From assembly GCA_033964015.1 (NCBI GenBank), contig CM066918.1, positions 27,301,387 through 27,365,386 of the forward strand: a DNA stretch of 64,000 nt, given 5' to 3'. The position numbers and the translations under genes were made by a program. Shown piece after piece: positions 47,228 through 59,600 of this stretch; positions within the stretch are counted from its first letter, which is position 1, and every line of letters begins with the position of its first letter. The DNA is from Scolanthus callimorphus. Its lineage: Eukaryota; Cnidaria; Anthozoa; Actiniaria; Edwardsiidae. The notes below the pieces were generated by a model. That model worked only from the letters and a program-made list of their open reading frames with translations. It searched no databases and was not told the DNA's origin.

Positions 47228-48206
47228 TTTTCATACAATTCAAATCAATCGGGGTTGTTCCTTTGGCTATAGCGTACTAATTTCTACAACCTGAAATCAC
47301 CCCTGTACAAAGATTGGTTTAGAACGACAGAATAATAGATACTCGACTAACTTCTGGAATATCAATGAAAACACGTCTGGAAAGTAACTGCAAAGACCAT
47401 ATATTTTTTAATTGCATGTAGTGCAAACAGGGCCAGAAATTTACCTAAATTCTATTTACTGCCATTTTCATAATTCTGCGAACTTTACATTTCCGAACGC
47501 GAAACTGCGCTTTGTCTTCCAGTCCGTCAAGCCTTTTAAGGCAGCCGCATGGACGTTTTCTTAGTTTCGTTCGCATTTTATGGTGAACAATTTGGTTTTA
47601 AAGCCTAGGTAGTCTTAGTCGAAAAAACTCTCAAAGCTTGCGTGAATGACGCAGATCTGGGGCTCGTTCGAATGACGGAAGCCAAACCGCGGTTTGTTAG
47701 TTGGCGAAGAGTTCGCAGAATTGTGTAAAGGGAGTATAGTCGCCAACTGGTAGCCTAATTCGCAGTGGTTTGTGCGTTGCTCGTTTACTTTCTGGCTGCG
47801 TGTGAGGCTACCAGCTGTCTCCTATAATTATGATAAAAGTAGTCGCCAAGATTATTTGTCATAGAGAGGTTCTTCTGCAAAATCACGGCCCCAAATGGCG
47901 ACTCAAAACGAACATTTATAGTCTCCAGTATAAAAATCTAGTCGCATTGGTGAATATAGATTGGTCGCAATATACCCTTCCACGGTTCCTTGGTGTGGTT
48001 GGATTTTCGTCAACTTGCTGAAATCCTCAGGATTTTTTTCAAGGGGGATGGGGGGGGGGGAGGTTCCACATTACATATACATAGACATGGTTTATTGGTA
48101 CCGTGTATATAAAAATACATAAGCATTAGGTTCCAATAAATGTGTAGTTAAAAACAAAAATACATATAAAGTTTAGTCCGGCGGGGCGAGGCGATGCCAT
48201 TACTGT

Positions 48207-48420
48207 TCAGCCTTTAATGTGTTTTTTTCTTTCTGACATACTTTCCCATATAAATTTCGCGATTTGCTTTTGTATCCATCCGTTTTGATTTAGTTTTATA
48301 ATTTTTTGGAATACAGTCGCTGGGGGTAAACCATTGAGGGCGACCTTTGCTTCCTTTTCGAGGTATTCAAACAATTTTATTCTGTATGGCTTGAAAGCTA
48401 TGCATTTTACTAAAAAAATA
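48207..48420 (-). other. unassigned exon-like open frame
   Basis: About 67 codons ending in TGA at 48207-48209, preceded by a pyrimidine-rich AG. The peptide has a protein-like composition (KLFEYLEKEAKVALNGLPP, then NGWIQKQIAKFIW) and no low complexity. No neighbouring exon or known family recognised. It could be a terminal exon, a transposon fragment or chance. The rest of 47228-49398 shows nothing that I can support. Confidence 0.3.
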
Positions 48421-49398
48421 TATACCCCCCCTCCCCCTAGAGACGCCCCTGTTTTAAAGTATCAGGAAACCGTGGAAGGGTCTATTTCGCGGGCCCTGTT
48501 AACAAGGTCTGGATGGGGTCTACTGTCTACCGACAAATCACTCCTTATTAACAAATCACTCCTTATTTAACTGACAAACAAATCACTTTGTTGTCTGCTG
48601 CCAGTCAAATGGAACAATTTTATCCTAGAAATCGTCAACAGACGCCTACTGATAACTGACAAAGCCCTAAAAAGTTTAACTGACCAGTGATATAAGGGAC
48701 TCCCTATCCAGACAATCTTTTTTTTACAGAAACCGAAACGATGTCTATTTTTTTTTGTGAACATATACCAGTACACCGGCGCCGTGCAACGTGTATACAG
48801 GCAAGTACTATCAAAACAGGTAGAGTTTCTATCACGAGACGACTAAATAGTTGTCATGTAACTTAGGCTTGATGTCTTTCAGCCAGTTAAACAGTCAGTG
48901 CTCAGTCAGTTTAGTCGTCAGGTGAAAGAAAATAGCAGCCATCGGCTGGTATCACTAGGTTCGGCCTTTCCAGCGATAGTGGGTGTCGATGCGGCAGCGA
49001 TCCCGCGCTTCGTCAGAAAAGACACCCATTATGGCTGGAAATCGAGCCAAAGGTTTCACTACAATAGTTATAAACCATACGAAAAGCGACTGAGTGCGCG
49101 GAGAAGCCGTAAGCCCTAAATAATTCCTCATTCGTAATTATCCTTACTCTGAAAAAGTGAATCGAACGCGCATAGGCTAACCATATTTTACAAGCAAGCA
49201 AATCGCTCAACTTTCTTTGAAACATTGTGAAAGCCAAGGCTAAAAAATCGATTTATTTGTGCTGCAAAATGTTACACATTACCCTGCTAGAAGAGGCGTC
49301 TTTCCTCTGTATTTGGCCTGGCTAAGGGGCCGCTAGAAAAAAGAGGCAAGGTAAGTTGTATATTTTACTTGGTTTTTGATTGCCTGATGGGGAAACCA

Positions 49399-49590
49399 TT
49401 TACAGCCATTCTTAGTTACACGCAGTCGCCGGGAAAAAGCTTGTAAGCGAAAAAGTCGTTTTTTGTCAAAGTTTCCATGGCAACGCACGTGCTTTCGCCG
49501 GCTTGTCGAGCTCAGACAAGACAGAAAAACGTGTTTTCGCTTGCAAGCTTTTTTCCCGGCGACCGCGTGTAACTGAGAATGGCTGTAAAA
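49399..49590. mobile_element. 192-bp TIR element
   Basis: About 55-bp inverted arms (TTTACAGCCATTCTTAGTTA, then TCGCCGGGAAAAAGC) around a unique core. Confidence 0.8.
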
Positions 49591-50002
49591 GCAACTTATA
49601 ATTTTTCTCGTTTATGATTGGATAGATGCATTTGGTCTTACTACAGTCATGTGGAATTTCGCTCTAGTCAATCCCAGGTTGCTTGTTAATTGTCGCTTGG
49701 GTTTAGGAGTCTGATAAAGTGAGCGTATTTCTTGTCGTGTCTTCTCTTAGTTCGAGTTCTGATTGGTAGAATAAACAAAGATCAAAGAACTTGCGACCAA
49801 AAGCAACGCAAAGAGAACGAAAGTCTGACTATTTTTAAACATCTAGCAATAGAGGACCATGGGCTATAATGCCGAGATGTAACGCCACATATATATATAT
49901 TTCGCTTATATACAATGGCAAATTAATGTTTTACAAAAAACAAATTACTGTATTCTAATTTCGGCGCTCAAAAGCTGAGCACGCATTTTTAGTAAACGAT
50001 CC

Positions 50003-50505
50003 GACACCACATAGCGCTCGCCGAAAACGTGCAGAGGCGTCTACGTGCTCGAGCAAAACATTGCATACTGATGACGCATTTTGACACATATCTAGCTTGT
50101 TTGACTAAATGGTTTGTAATGTTTCTAGCACACAAAGCATTTAAAGAGCCTCTGTCAGCCTCCATTTTGTCAGCCTAGCAACATACCGAGAAAGAGAAAG
50201 CATCCATTTCCACCGGCTGATTTAGGGAATGTAGTGCAATATTTGCGATTGAATTCGATAAATGAATAATAAAACTTTGTTTTTTGAAGACTATTTCAAG
50301 ATTTCTACGCGTAATTCGTTGTCTCACATCGACTGAAAACCGAATAACAAAGGAGTGGCTGACATGGGCTCTTTAATAGAGAGTAATGCAAATAAGATGA
50401 AAACGATGCAAATAAAGTCAAAATACGTTATCAGTATGGAATGTTTGGCTTGAGCGCGCAGACGCCTCTTTGTGAGAGTCTCTTTCGGCGAGCGCTAAGT
50501 GGCTC
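50003..50505. mobile_element. imperfect TIR element beyond the M13 3' end
   Basis: AGCGCTCGCCGAAA with CAGAGGCGTCT, and an inverted mirror (CAGACGCCTCTTTG, CGGCGAGCGCT); arms diverged. Confidence 0.55.
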
Positions 50506-50606
50506 TCGCAGGCTTATCTACAGCAAAAACGATACAAATTTCGTAAAGCTAATTTGCTTGTTGCTCAGCAATAACAAGAGGATATATCGACAGCGAACTA
50601 ATGGAA

Positions 50607-53600
50607 TCACCAGACGGCACATTTGTTCTTGGGGTTCATTATCGATCCAGCCTTGCACTTATATGCCTTGGCAAACTCTTTGAAATTGGACAGAGAACCG
50701 ATAACCCTGAAAAAGAATGACGTCACAAGGTTAACGACAGATGGGGTAGGCTGGAGTTGGGATGGGGGGAGGGGAATCCGCCGATCCGTTTTTTTTCAAA
50801 ATCTGAATCCACAAGTCCCAGTTACTCTTTCAACAAAGGGTTCTAAGGATGCGGAGAATGGAATGTGAACATGTAATATCGGAAATCTGATCGTCAATCC
50901 ACTATTCAATTCTATTTTGCGAATACATGTCAAATTTTGTTAAGAACCATCGAACCGCGAACCTATCCGCCTTCTCTCTCTGCACTTTGACCTTCTATGG
51001 GAAAATGACGTCACAGCCGTATAATAATCATTCTGATTGGGGACCGTTTTTTTATCAGGGAGAGGGGGCTGGTGGAAATGAAAGGGGGGTCACCCAAAAA
51101 CAGCCTCAAAGGGGGAGGGGGAGCACCCCAAAAATACGCCCCTAAAGGGGGGTCACCAAAAAACACAGGCACACAATGGGGAGGGAACGAAAAGTTTGTA
51201 TTTTTAGAGCATGCTATAGGCAAGAAAATACACAGCAGTACAACTCAATGTCTATTCTAAAGGCTTGGTATTACAGTATATCACTTTTTTTATGTACACT
51301 CACTTTCATATCAACTAAGAGGGGGCAGGGGCTCATAAATAGGGGCGTTCCTCTCTAGTATTGCCCTAGTGATAAGGCATTTTGTCAGACCTAGTTATTT
51401 TTAGAACGGTTTTACCGCTATAAAATTGTAAAGCTTTTGTTTTACTAGCCAATCAAATTCGTTGTATCAGACGCCTGTCATTGGCAAGATATGCAGGTGC
51501 AAGCACTGATTTTTTGTTGTTCTCAGCTATTGTTATTCTAAATAAACGGTACCGCAGCGGCATAGAAACAAGAGCAAATACCAATCTAAAAATAACTAGG
51601 TCTGTCAAAACGCCTTATCAAGAATATATGTCAGAGGGACGCCCCTACTTATAAGCCCATGGAGGGGGTATGGTCGTCAGAAAAACTACATTGGAGTCGG
51701 GGGGGGGGGGGGGGGGGGGGCACCCCAAAAAATACAGACATGAAAGGGGGGGGAGCACCCAAAAATACAGGGTCCCCCCATTTCCACCAGCCCCCCTCCC
51801 TGATAAAAATGAACGGTCCCTTGGTGGTATGTTCTGTACCTCCACATTCCTGGACTATGGACGCCATTCTCAATGGCTCGTATCGCCGCGAACTCTCGAT
51901 AGGAGCTGCACCAAATCTAGGAAGGAGAATATCGTTATCAGTTGTATAATATATCAAAAACACGACAGCGTGCTTGGCATCAGGATTTCCAAAACCCGAG
52001 AAGTAGGCTGATAAAAAGAGGTACAGCAGAGTTTTTTTCACCGGACTTCGAGTCGTCTGGAAATCCTGATGAAAAACAATAATGATAGCGCGGCAGCCAT
52101 GTTGGTTCTAGGAACAAAAGCGGTAGGCATACTTTCTTTTATTTTCGGCACCAACATGGCCGCCAGTGACGTCACATGCAAACCAATAATTAAGTTAAGG
52201 GGGCGCGGGAGGAATCATGGGTTCCAAGCAGGGCTGAATTTTCTATGGGTTGCCTCTAAAGGCAAAGTTACACGAGGCAATTTTTCTTGCAACTCGTAAC
52301 GCAACGATGAGGAATTAAAAATCATTGCGGGTTGCCGCGGGATGTTACACGATCGTAATATTTCTTGCAATGCGCCCGCATGGAAAATTATAAATTATAG
52401 CGGCACTATCAAAATCAAGCGCGCGGATTGGCTCATTCAGGGAACCATTGCGCGATAAATTGCCAAGACATGTTACACGTAGCAACTTGTCTCGCAACAC
52501 TGCGAAAAGTAGAGCTCGGTTCTACATTATCTGCAACTCGCAACGCAACAAAATATTGCATTGCAGGGGGATGTTACACGCGCGCTGTTCGCTGCAACTC
52601 GCAACGCAACAAATATTGCATTGCGAGTTGCAAGAAAAAAATCGCCTCGTGCAACATGGCCTTTAGTGAAAACATTTAACAGTAGCCGGCCAGTGTTGTG
52701 TGATATAGAAGTCGTGAACCGAGATCAACTTTTCACTCAGGTCAACAACAAACTTATTTGAGCTACAGCCTTTGCCACTGCTGCTTTGAATCTCCAAGGC
52801 GTGCAAAGGAGTGTGAGAGCGAACCCTGCACGTTAGGACTGCCGGGTATTCATGCCGCGCAGTCCATTCTTAGCGTCGTTTTGCGTGACCGACTTTAAGA
52901 ACGGGCTGCGCGGGAGACAAGGTGCCACGCCGTGTGGTAAAGATTTCGTAAAAGCGTCGACAAAGTTGGGCACGGATTGTATCGGGTCGAGCTTACAAGT
53001 ATTCTGCTTCTCACCTGAGCGAAACTCAAGAAAAAGAGCTGATCGTGGCTAAGGTCGAGACCTGGTAAGCGCTTCTCCTCTCCGTGTTTTTCCTTCCACA
53101 TTTGATATGCCTTTGAAATAGAAAAGCATATCATTAAGTAGCGCTCCGTCCTAGAACTATAGCGGAAACAATAGGGCCGCGGAAACAGTGGTCGTCTAGT
53201 GCTGCTCACACTCGATTTTCTTCTTGAACAACGAAATGCTATGAAATATCCGGAAGACCTATTGGGAAAGAATTCAGCACTGCAAACGAAGTATTTCGCT
53301 ACGAAATCGGTCAAAACAAATTTCAACCAATCAGAAGGCCAGGATTTGTTGACTAAGCCAATTAGTTGTTTAGAAATTTAACAATTTAAAATTTTACACA
53401 AAGCATAACTCGAATTCCCCATAGCCGTTCACGCTATCGTTCTTGGACGGAGCGCTACTTAATATTGATCTAATACATCAACTAAAGAGTGTACCTATGT
53501 CTCCCAACGATCTCCAAACTGGGTTTTGGCTTCCGTCCATCAAACCTTTTAAGAGAGGTGCATGGATTTTTTTCCAAGTTTCGTTTGCATTTTATGTTGG

Positions 53601-56600
53601 AAAATTTGGTTTTGAAGCCTAGCTAGTTTAAAAAATCTCTCAAAGCCTACGTGAAAACACCCAGAGCTGTTCACTTGTTTGATAGACGGAAGCCAAATGG
53701 CGGTTTTACACAGGGAATTTCTGCAGAAACCCATCCATGGTAAAAGCTTAATTTCCCATGGTAGAAGAATGGATTTCCCATGGCTATCCATGTGAATTCC
53801 GAACACTTCCCATGCGTGGGTTTCTGCAAAAACTCCGTTATACCTGGAAGGATTGCTTGATGCCACCATTATCGGCAATATTTTCACCGAGGGTTTGTAA
53901 CCCATTCACCTGAAAAAGAAATAACCTCACATGAAATCTCGACCACTTGAACTCCTCTACCGACTAGACTTTTACGGAAGGCGGTGATTTTTACACGAGA
54001 CCGGTACGAACTCAGAGCGATTTGAGTTCGTATCGGCTCTCATAAATGTCTTTACATGCGTTTTCACGAGGCCGGTCTGGAAAAGGTCCTGACCGGCTCG
54101 AGTTCTGCATTTCGGTTGCTGACCCGACGCGACCCGACGCCGACACGAACGACTTTCGAGTCCGTACGGGTCTCACGTAAACACGATAAAAAAAGGTGGT
54201 GATTACATGAGACCGGTATGAACTCAGATCGCTCTGAGTTCGTACCGGTCTCATGCAATCACCGCCTTAGTAGGGGTATTCGGAATTACCCTCCTGTAGG
54301 GGTATTCGGAATGTCTGTTTTCGGGTTTCAGGATTCCTGTGTCGCGCAAAAAGGGAGGAATCGCGACCAATAACCAATTAAATACTCACATTTTTTTTGT
54401 GGAATTTATATTTACTATATTGATCAACCAGGCACTTAGTACGTCTGTCGAACGCTTTTATTGAAGTGTTTGACCACCATTTCAACAGATTGCCATCTTT
54501 GTTGAACTTTCTCCCTAAAATAGTTTAGAAATAAACTATGAATGAAGCATAACTATGAAAAACGTATCTTTGTTCATAGCTCGATCACCATCCGTTTGTT
54601 GAGCTGCCCTGAGCCCGCGGGATCACACAATGCTGGCTGCAACCTCGTCCCCAGGGTCTTCTCGGTCGTTTTCAAAATGGCGGTTAGCTCGGGAGAAGAC
54701 CCTGGGGGAGACTGAGTCACATGACCATCTCGAAACAAAGGACAAACCTCGTTCCCATGTTTTCAAACAGTGGTCATGTGACTCAGCCTCCCCCAGGGTC
54801 TTCTCCCGAGTCAACCGCCATTTTGAAAAACGACCGAGAAGACCCTGGGGACAAGGTTGTGCTGGCTGGTGATCGAGCCCACCCTAGTCCCTCGCGTTCT
54901 GGGTGGGCGTCCTGTGCTCGGAGATGAACCGTGAGCACTGGGCCGAGGGTCACACATGTCTTACGGTCTTACGGACCACAGGAAGCCCACCCAGAACGCC
55001 AGGGACTAGGCTGGATCGAGCCTACTTTGTTTACAAAACCTGGTTATTCCTTTGAAAAAATGCTACATCAAAGTCTGTAAAATAGAGGAATGGCTCGTGT
55101 AGTGTATAGGCCTAGGCCACAATATACCTTAAAAGTTGCTCGAAACATTGTAAAACGTTGCTGTTTTTCTCTTAAAGTTTCTCTTAAACACTTCGCTGTG
55201 CTCGCCGAATGTCTCTAGCCTGATTGCAGGCGGTACGGGTGTTTTTGTCGCGGAAAACTCGGTCCGTTTGCTGATTAGCCTGCTAGTCGGCTCTCCAGTG
55301 GGTTTTTTCGGATATTCGATTTTTTTGGCGCGCGGGATTCCTGTGTCACGGAAAGGACACAGGAATCCCGACGCCACAGGAACCCCGCGCGCGCCCTAAC
55401 GAATTCTTCTCTGGAAAACCCACTGGAGAGCCGGCTCGCAGGCTATTTGCTGATCGGGCGCCATCTTGGATTTCGAGACGCGCGGTCCCGGGTACGAGCG
55501 AGCCAAAAATTCCAAGATGGCGATCAGCGAATGGACCGAATTTTCTGCGATAAAAAAACACCCGTACCCCCTGCAATCAGGCTAGAATGTCTCCCAAATG
55601 TGTCGAACCGAGGTTGTGGCTTACCACTGTCATCAAATCCATGAGTAATCTCGTGCCCAACAACCATTCCAATGCCTCCATAGTTCAGAGATCTAAGGTC
55701 ATAATAAGCCAAGAATTACAACTGGTTAGTGATGATTGGCCAAGGACAATTTGTTCATGCACGAGCAAGGTCTTTAATAATCATGTGACCAAACATGTTT
55801 TTTTTTCCGCATGAGTGCCAGTTAGGGGAACAAACCTCAGGACCCATAAACACATAAGCGGAAAAGGTCTATTGTCCATTTCAAATCACGTGATATGTAC
55901 ATGATGAATAATTATTTGCCTTTCTGAAATTTATTTTCAAGTAGAAGCATTATGGAAATGTAACCATTTACTGTGCGACTACGTCAACCGGGCCATTTAG
56001 TAAGAAGTTAGCCAATCAGAAAGCGAGTACAGAACAAAGGATCTCGACTTTCTTGAGATCTGAGACACCGAAATGTCGCTTTCCTCGTAACAATTGTGGA
56101 AATCATGGACAGAAATAACTTCAAAACACTTAATTACTCATCGTCAGATGTATTGCAGGTATCAAATTTGCTTAAAATGGTTTGAATCTCTAAATGACAA
56201 ACTTTTTACGGGATGGCCCGGTTGACGTAGTCGCACAGTAAAAAGATGAAAACATCACATGATTTGAAACGATCGCACGTAAAGAGGTCTGTTAGGCTTA
56301 CTTCGGGTGCATCTTGTTATAAAAAGGTGATTGCAGAATTCCAGCGGGGAAAACTGAAAAATAAACAGCTGAATATCAGTATACAAACAAACACTAAGCA
56401 AACAAAAACTAGAAAACAAACAAGCACTAAACAAGTGAGCAAGTGAACAAGTAAACAAACAAGCAAACAAATAAAAATATACCAGAAAACAAGCAAGAAA
56501 ACAGGCAAATAAAAGTTTCAACCCAAGAGAAGGCCATGTAGCCCGCGCAGAGGAATTTTTCCTCTTGCACGTCAGCTTAGCGAATAGCGAGGAACAGAAG

Positions 56601-59600
56601 CCTCTGCTAGTAATAGGGAACAGTATACATAAATGAGGACTCACCTATTTTATTATCAGTAGACGAATAATATGCGTTAACAGTAGGGGGATTCATGGAC
56701 CATCTGAAGAAGAAGAAGAAGAAGACTATATATCAGATTCTCGGCATCTCTTCCATTGTTCCCATTCAGCCCAGTAGCAGTAGAATAATACTGAAGCCAA
56801 AGTAGTGGTATTTATAGAACGGGTAAAATGAAATTTATAGCTTGAATCCTGCAAAAAGAAATATATTTTTCGAGTAGAAAGGAACACGCGTTATACATGT
56901 ACCCCTTCACGAAGGCAACCAATGAACAAGTCATATGATTCGACAGAGATGACGACAACCGCAGAGTATGGCTACTGTGACGTAGACTTTTAAGCATGCG
57001 CAGATGCAGAATAAGTATCCCACATGGAAAAGAGTTGCGGTTTGGGTGACCAGTGTTCATGAAATCCTACAACTTTTCACCCAATGCGTAGGGTCGGACC
57101 AGGAAGTGCACGGATTGGCAAGTGTACACCCCTATGTGCTTTGAAGTGTCTAAATATCCCAATTTAGACGCTTCATCCGGGATAACGTGTCTATATCTGC
57201 GATATAGATAGTCATTTATTAAACATGAGTGTCTCTATCGTAGTTATAAACACGGTACCCCGTATGTAGTGTCTTTATCGGGATTTATAGAAAATGTACG
57301 TGACATATATCGGGTTCATCCATTGGTGACGGAACTTATGAATAAGTCATGAATTTTAGAAGAACAAAGAAGTGTTGAATGGTCATGTTGAACTGGTTTG
57401 GCTGTATCCTAGCGCGCCAAAGTCCTCTCCTCACCTCCCCCCAGGGGAAAGAGGGGAGGGGAGGCCCCATGCGCGCGAGGATGTTTTGGCCGCAGTCTCC
57501 ACATCACCATCTACGTACTTGAATTTATCCACAGGCTTGCCAAGTTCTAGATAGTTCTTCAGGTTGAAGTAGCTTCTCTTGTTATAGATGTTCCAAAAGT
57601 ATGCTGATCTGTTCACATATAACTAAAACACAATCAAAGGAGAATATGCCTTTTGCACTTGAGGTCACGTGGCCCGGTCAACCCGATCAACTTTCTTCAC
57701 TTTTATGAACATGAGTCGACACTTGGTGACAAGATAAAAAGGCAAATTGTATGGCCCTGTTTGATAAGCTTATTGGGAACTTCTTGAACTTTTACATTTT
57801 ATTTGTGAACTTGGCGACCATTGCGGGTTCTGTATGATAAGCACACTGGGGACATTGGCGACTCCACTGGCGACCAAATGAGAATTAGTCACCACTGGCG
57901 GCTCCACAGGCGACCAAAGGAAAATTAGTCACCACTGGTGACCAAATGAAAATTAGTCACCACTGGCGATTCCACTAGCGAGCAAATGAAAATTAGTCAC
58001 CACTGGCGACTCCACTGGCGACCAAATGAAAATTAGTCACCACTGGCGGCTCCACAGGCGACCAAATGAAAATTAGTCACCACTGGCGACTCCACTGGCG
58101 ACCAAATGAAAATTAGTCACCACTGGCGGCTTCACAGGCGACCAAATGAAAATTAGTCACCACTGGCGACTCCACTGGCGACCAAATGAAAATTAGTCAC
58201 CACTGGCGACTCCACTGGCGACCAAATGAAAATTAGTCATCACCGGCGATTCCACTGGCGACCAAATGAAAATTAGTCACCACTGGCGGCTTCACAGGCG
58301 ACCAAATGAAAATTAGTCACCACTGGCGATTCCACTGGCGACCGAATGAAAATTAGTCACCACTGGCGATTCCACTGGCGACCAAATGAAAATTAGTCAT
58401 CACCGGCGATTCCACTGGCGACCAAATGAAAATTAGTCACCACTGGCGATTCCACTGGCGACCGAATGAAAATTAGTCATCACTGGCGACTCCACTGGCG
58501 ACCAAATGAAAATTAGTCATCACCGGCGATTCCACTGGCGACCAAATGAAAATTAGTCACCACTGGCGATTCCACTGGCGACCAAATGAGAATTAGTCAC
58601 CACTGGTGACTCCATTGGCGACCAAATGAAAATTAGTCACCACTTGCGATTCCACTGGCGACCAAATGAAAATTAGTCACCACTGGCGGCTCCACAGGCG
58701 ACCAAAGGAAAATTAGTCACCACTGGCGATTCCACTGGCGACCAAATGAAAATTAGTCATCACCGGCGATTCCACTGGCGACCAAATGAAAATTAGTCAC
58801 CACTGGCGATTCCACTGGCGACCAAATGAAAATTAGTCACCACTGGCGGCTCCACAGGCGACCAAAGGAAAATTAGTCACCACTGGCGATTCCACTAGCG
58901 ACCAAATGAGAATTAGTCACCACTGGCGATTCCACTGGCGACCAAATGAAAATTAGTCACCACTGGCGACTCCACTGGCGACCAAATGAAAATTAGTCAC
59001 CACTGGCGATTCCACTGGCGACCAAATGAAAATTAGTCACCACTGGCGATTCCACTGGCGACCAAATGAAAATTAGTCATCACCGGCGATTCCACTGGCG
59101 ACCAAATGAGAATTAGTCACCACTGGCGATTCCACTGGCGACCAAATGAAAATTAGTCATCACCGGCGATTCCACTGGCGACCAAATGAAAATTAGTCAC
59201 CACTGGCGACTCCACTGGCGACCAAATGAAAATTAGTCACCACTGGCGATTCCACTGGCGACCAAATGAAAATTAGTCACCACTGGCAACCAAATGAAAA
59301 TTGGTCACCACTGGTGACTCCACTGGCGACCAAATGAAAATTAGTCACCACTGGCGACTGGTGTTCCCCGAGATGTCTATTTGTCGCAACTAGAGAATTC
59401 CCCGTGTCACATTTTACGCCTACCCCTTTGTAATCCATGGCCAGGGCTGTGCTGTTGGTGATATAGTTAGGATAGCCGATGTTTTCGCGGATACTCTCAG
59501 CCTTGAAACAAAAATAAAACAATACGTTGTTTTTACTTGGAAAGCTTTACTACGGAATTCTTCGAACTCTAACTGTTAATTTCCATTCACTTGGAAAGCA

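Noticed and set aside
53549..53909. 118-codon minus frame
   Set aside because: A different frame over the M13 exon at 53844-53909 and a TIR element; the real exon is 22 codons.
56812..57060. [10 protein letters not shown] look-alike of the M13 FPAGIL motif
   Set aside because: It lacks an acceptor and the following QPPF; the true exon with [12 protein letters not shown] is at 56302-56353.
57508..57518. Longer 3' end for M13 exon 5 using a GTGATG donor at 57502-57507
   Set aside because: That choice puts a stop at the start of the next exon; the GTACGT donor gives [10 protein letters not shown] joined to [11 protein letters not shown] in frame.
57851..59368. Regular repeat array resembling a CRISPR
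   Set aside because: Units are contiguous with no unique spacers, the host is an animal, and no cas genes exist; it is a minisatellite.
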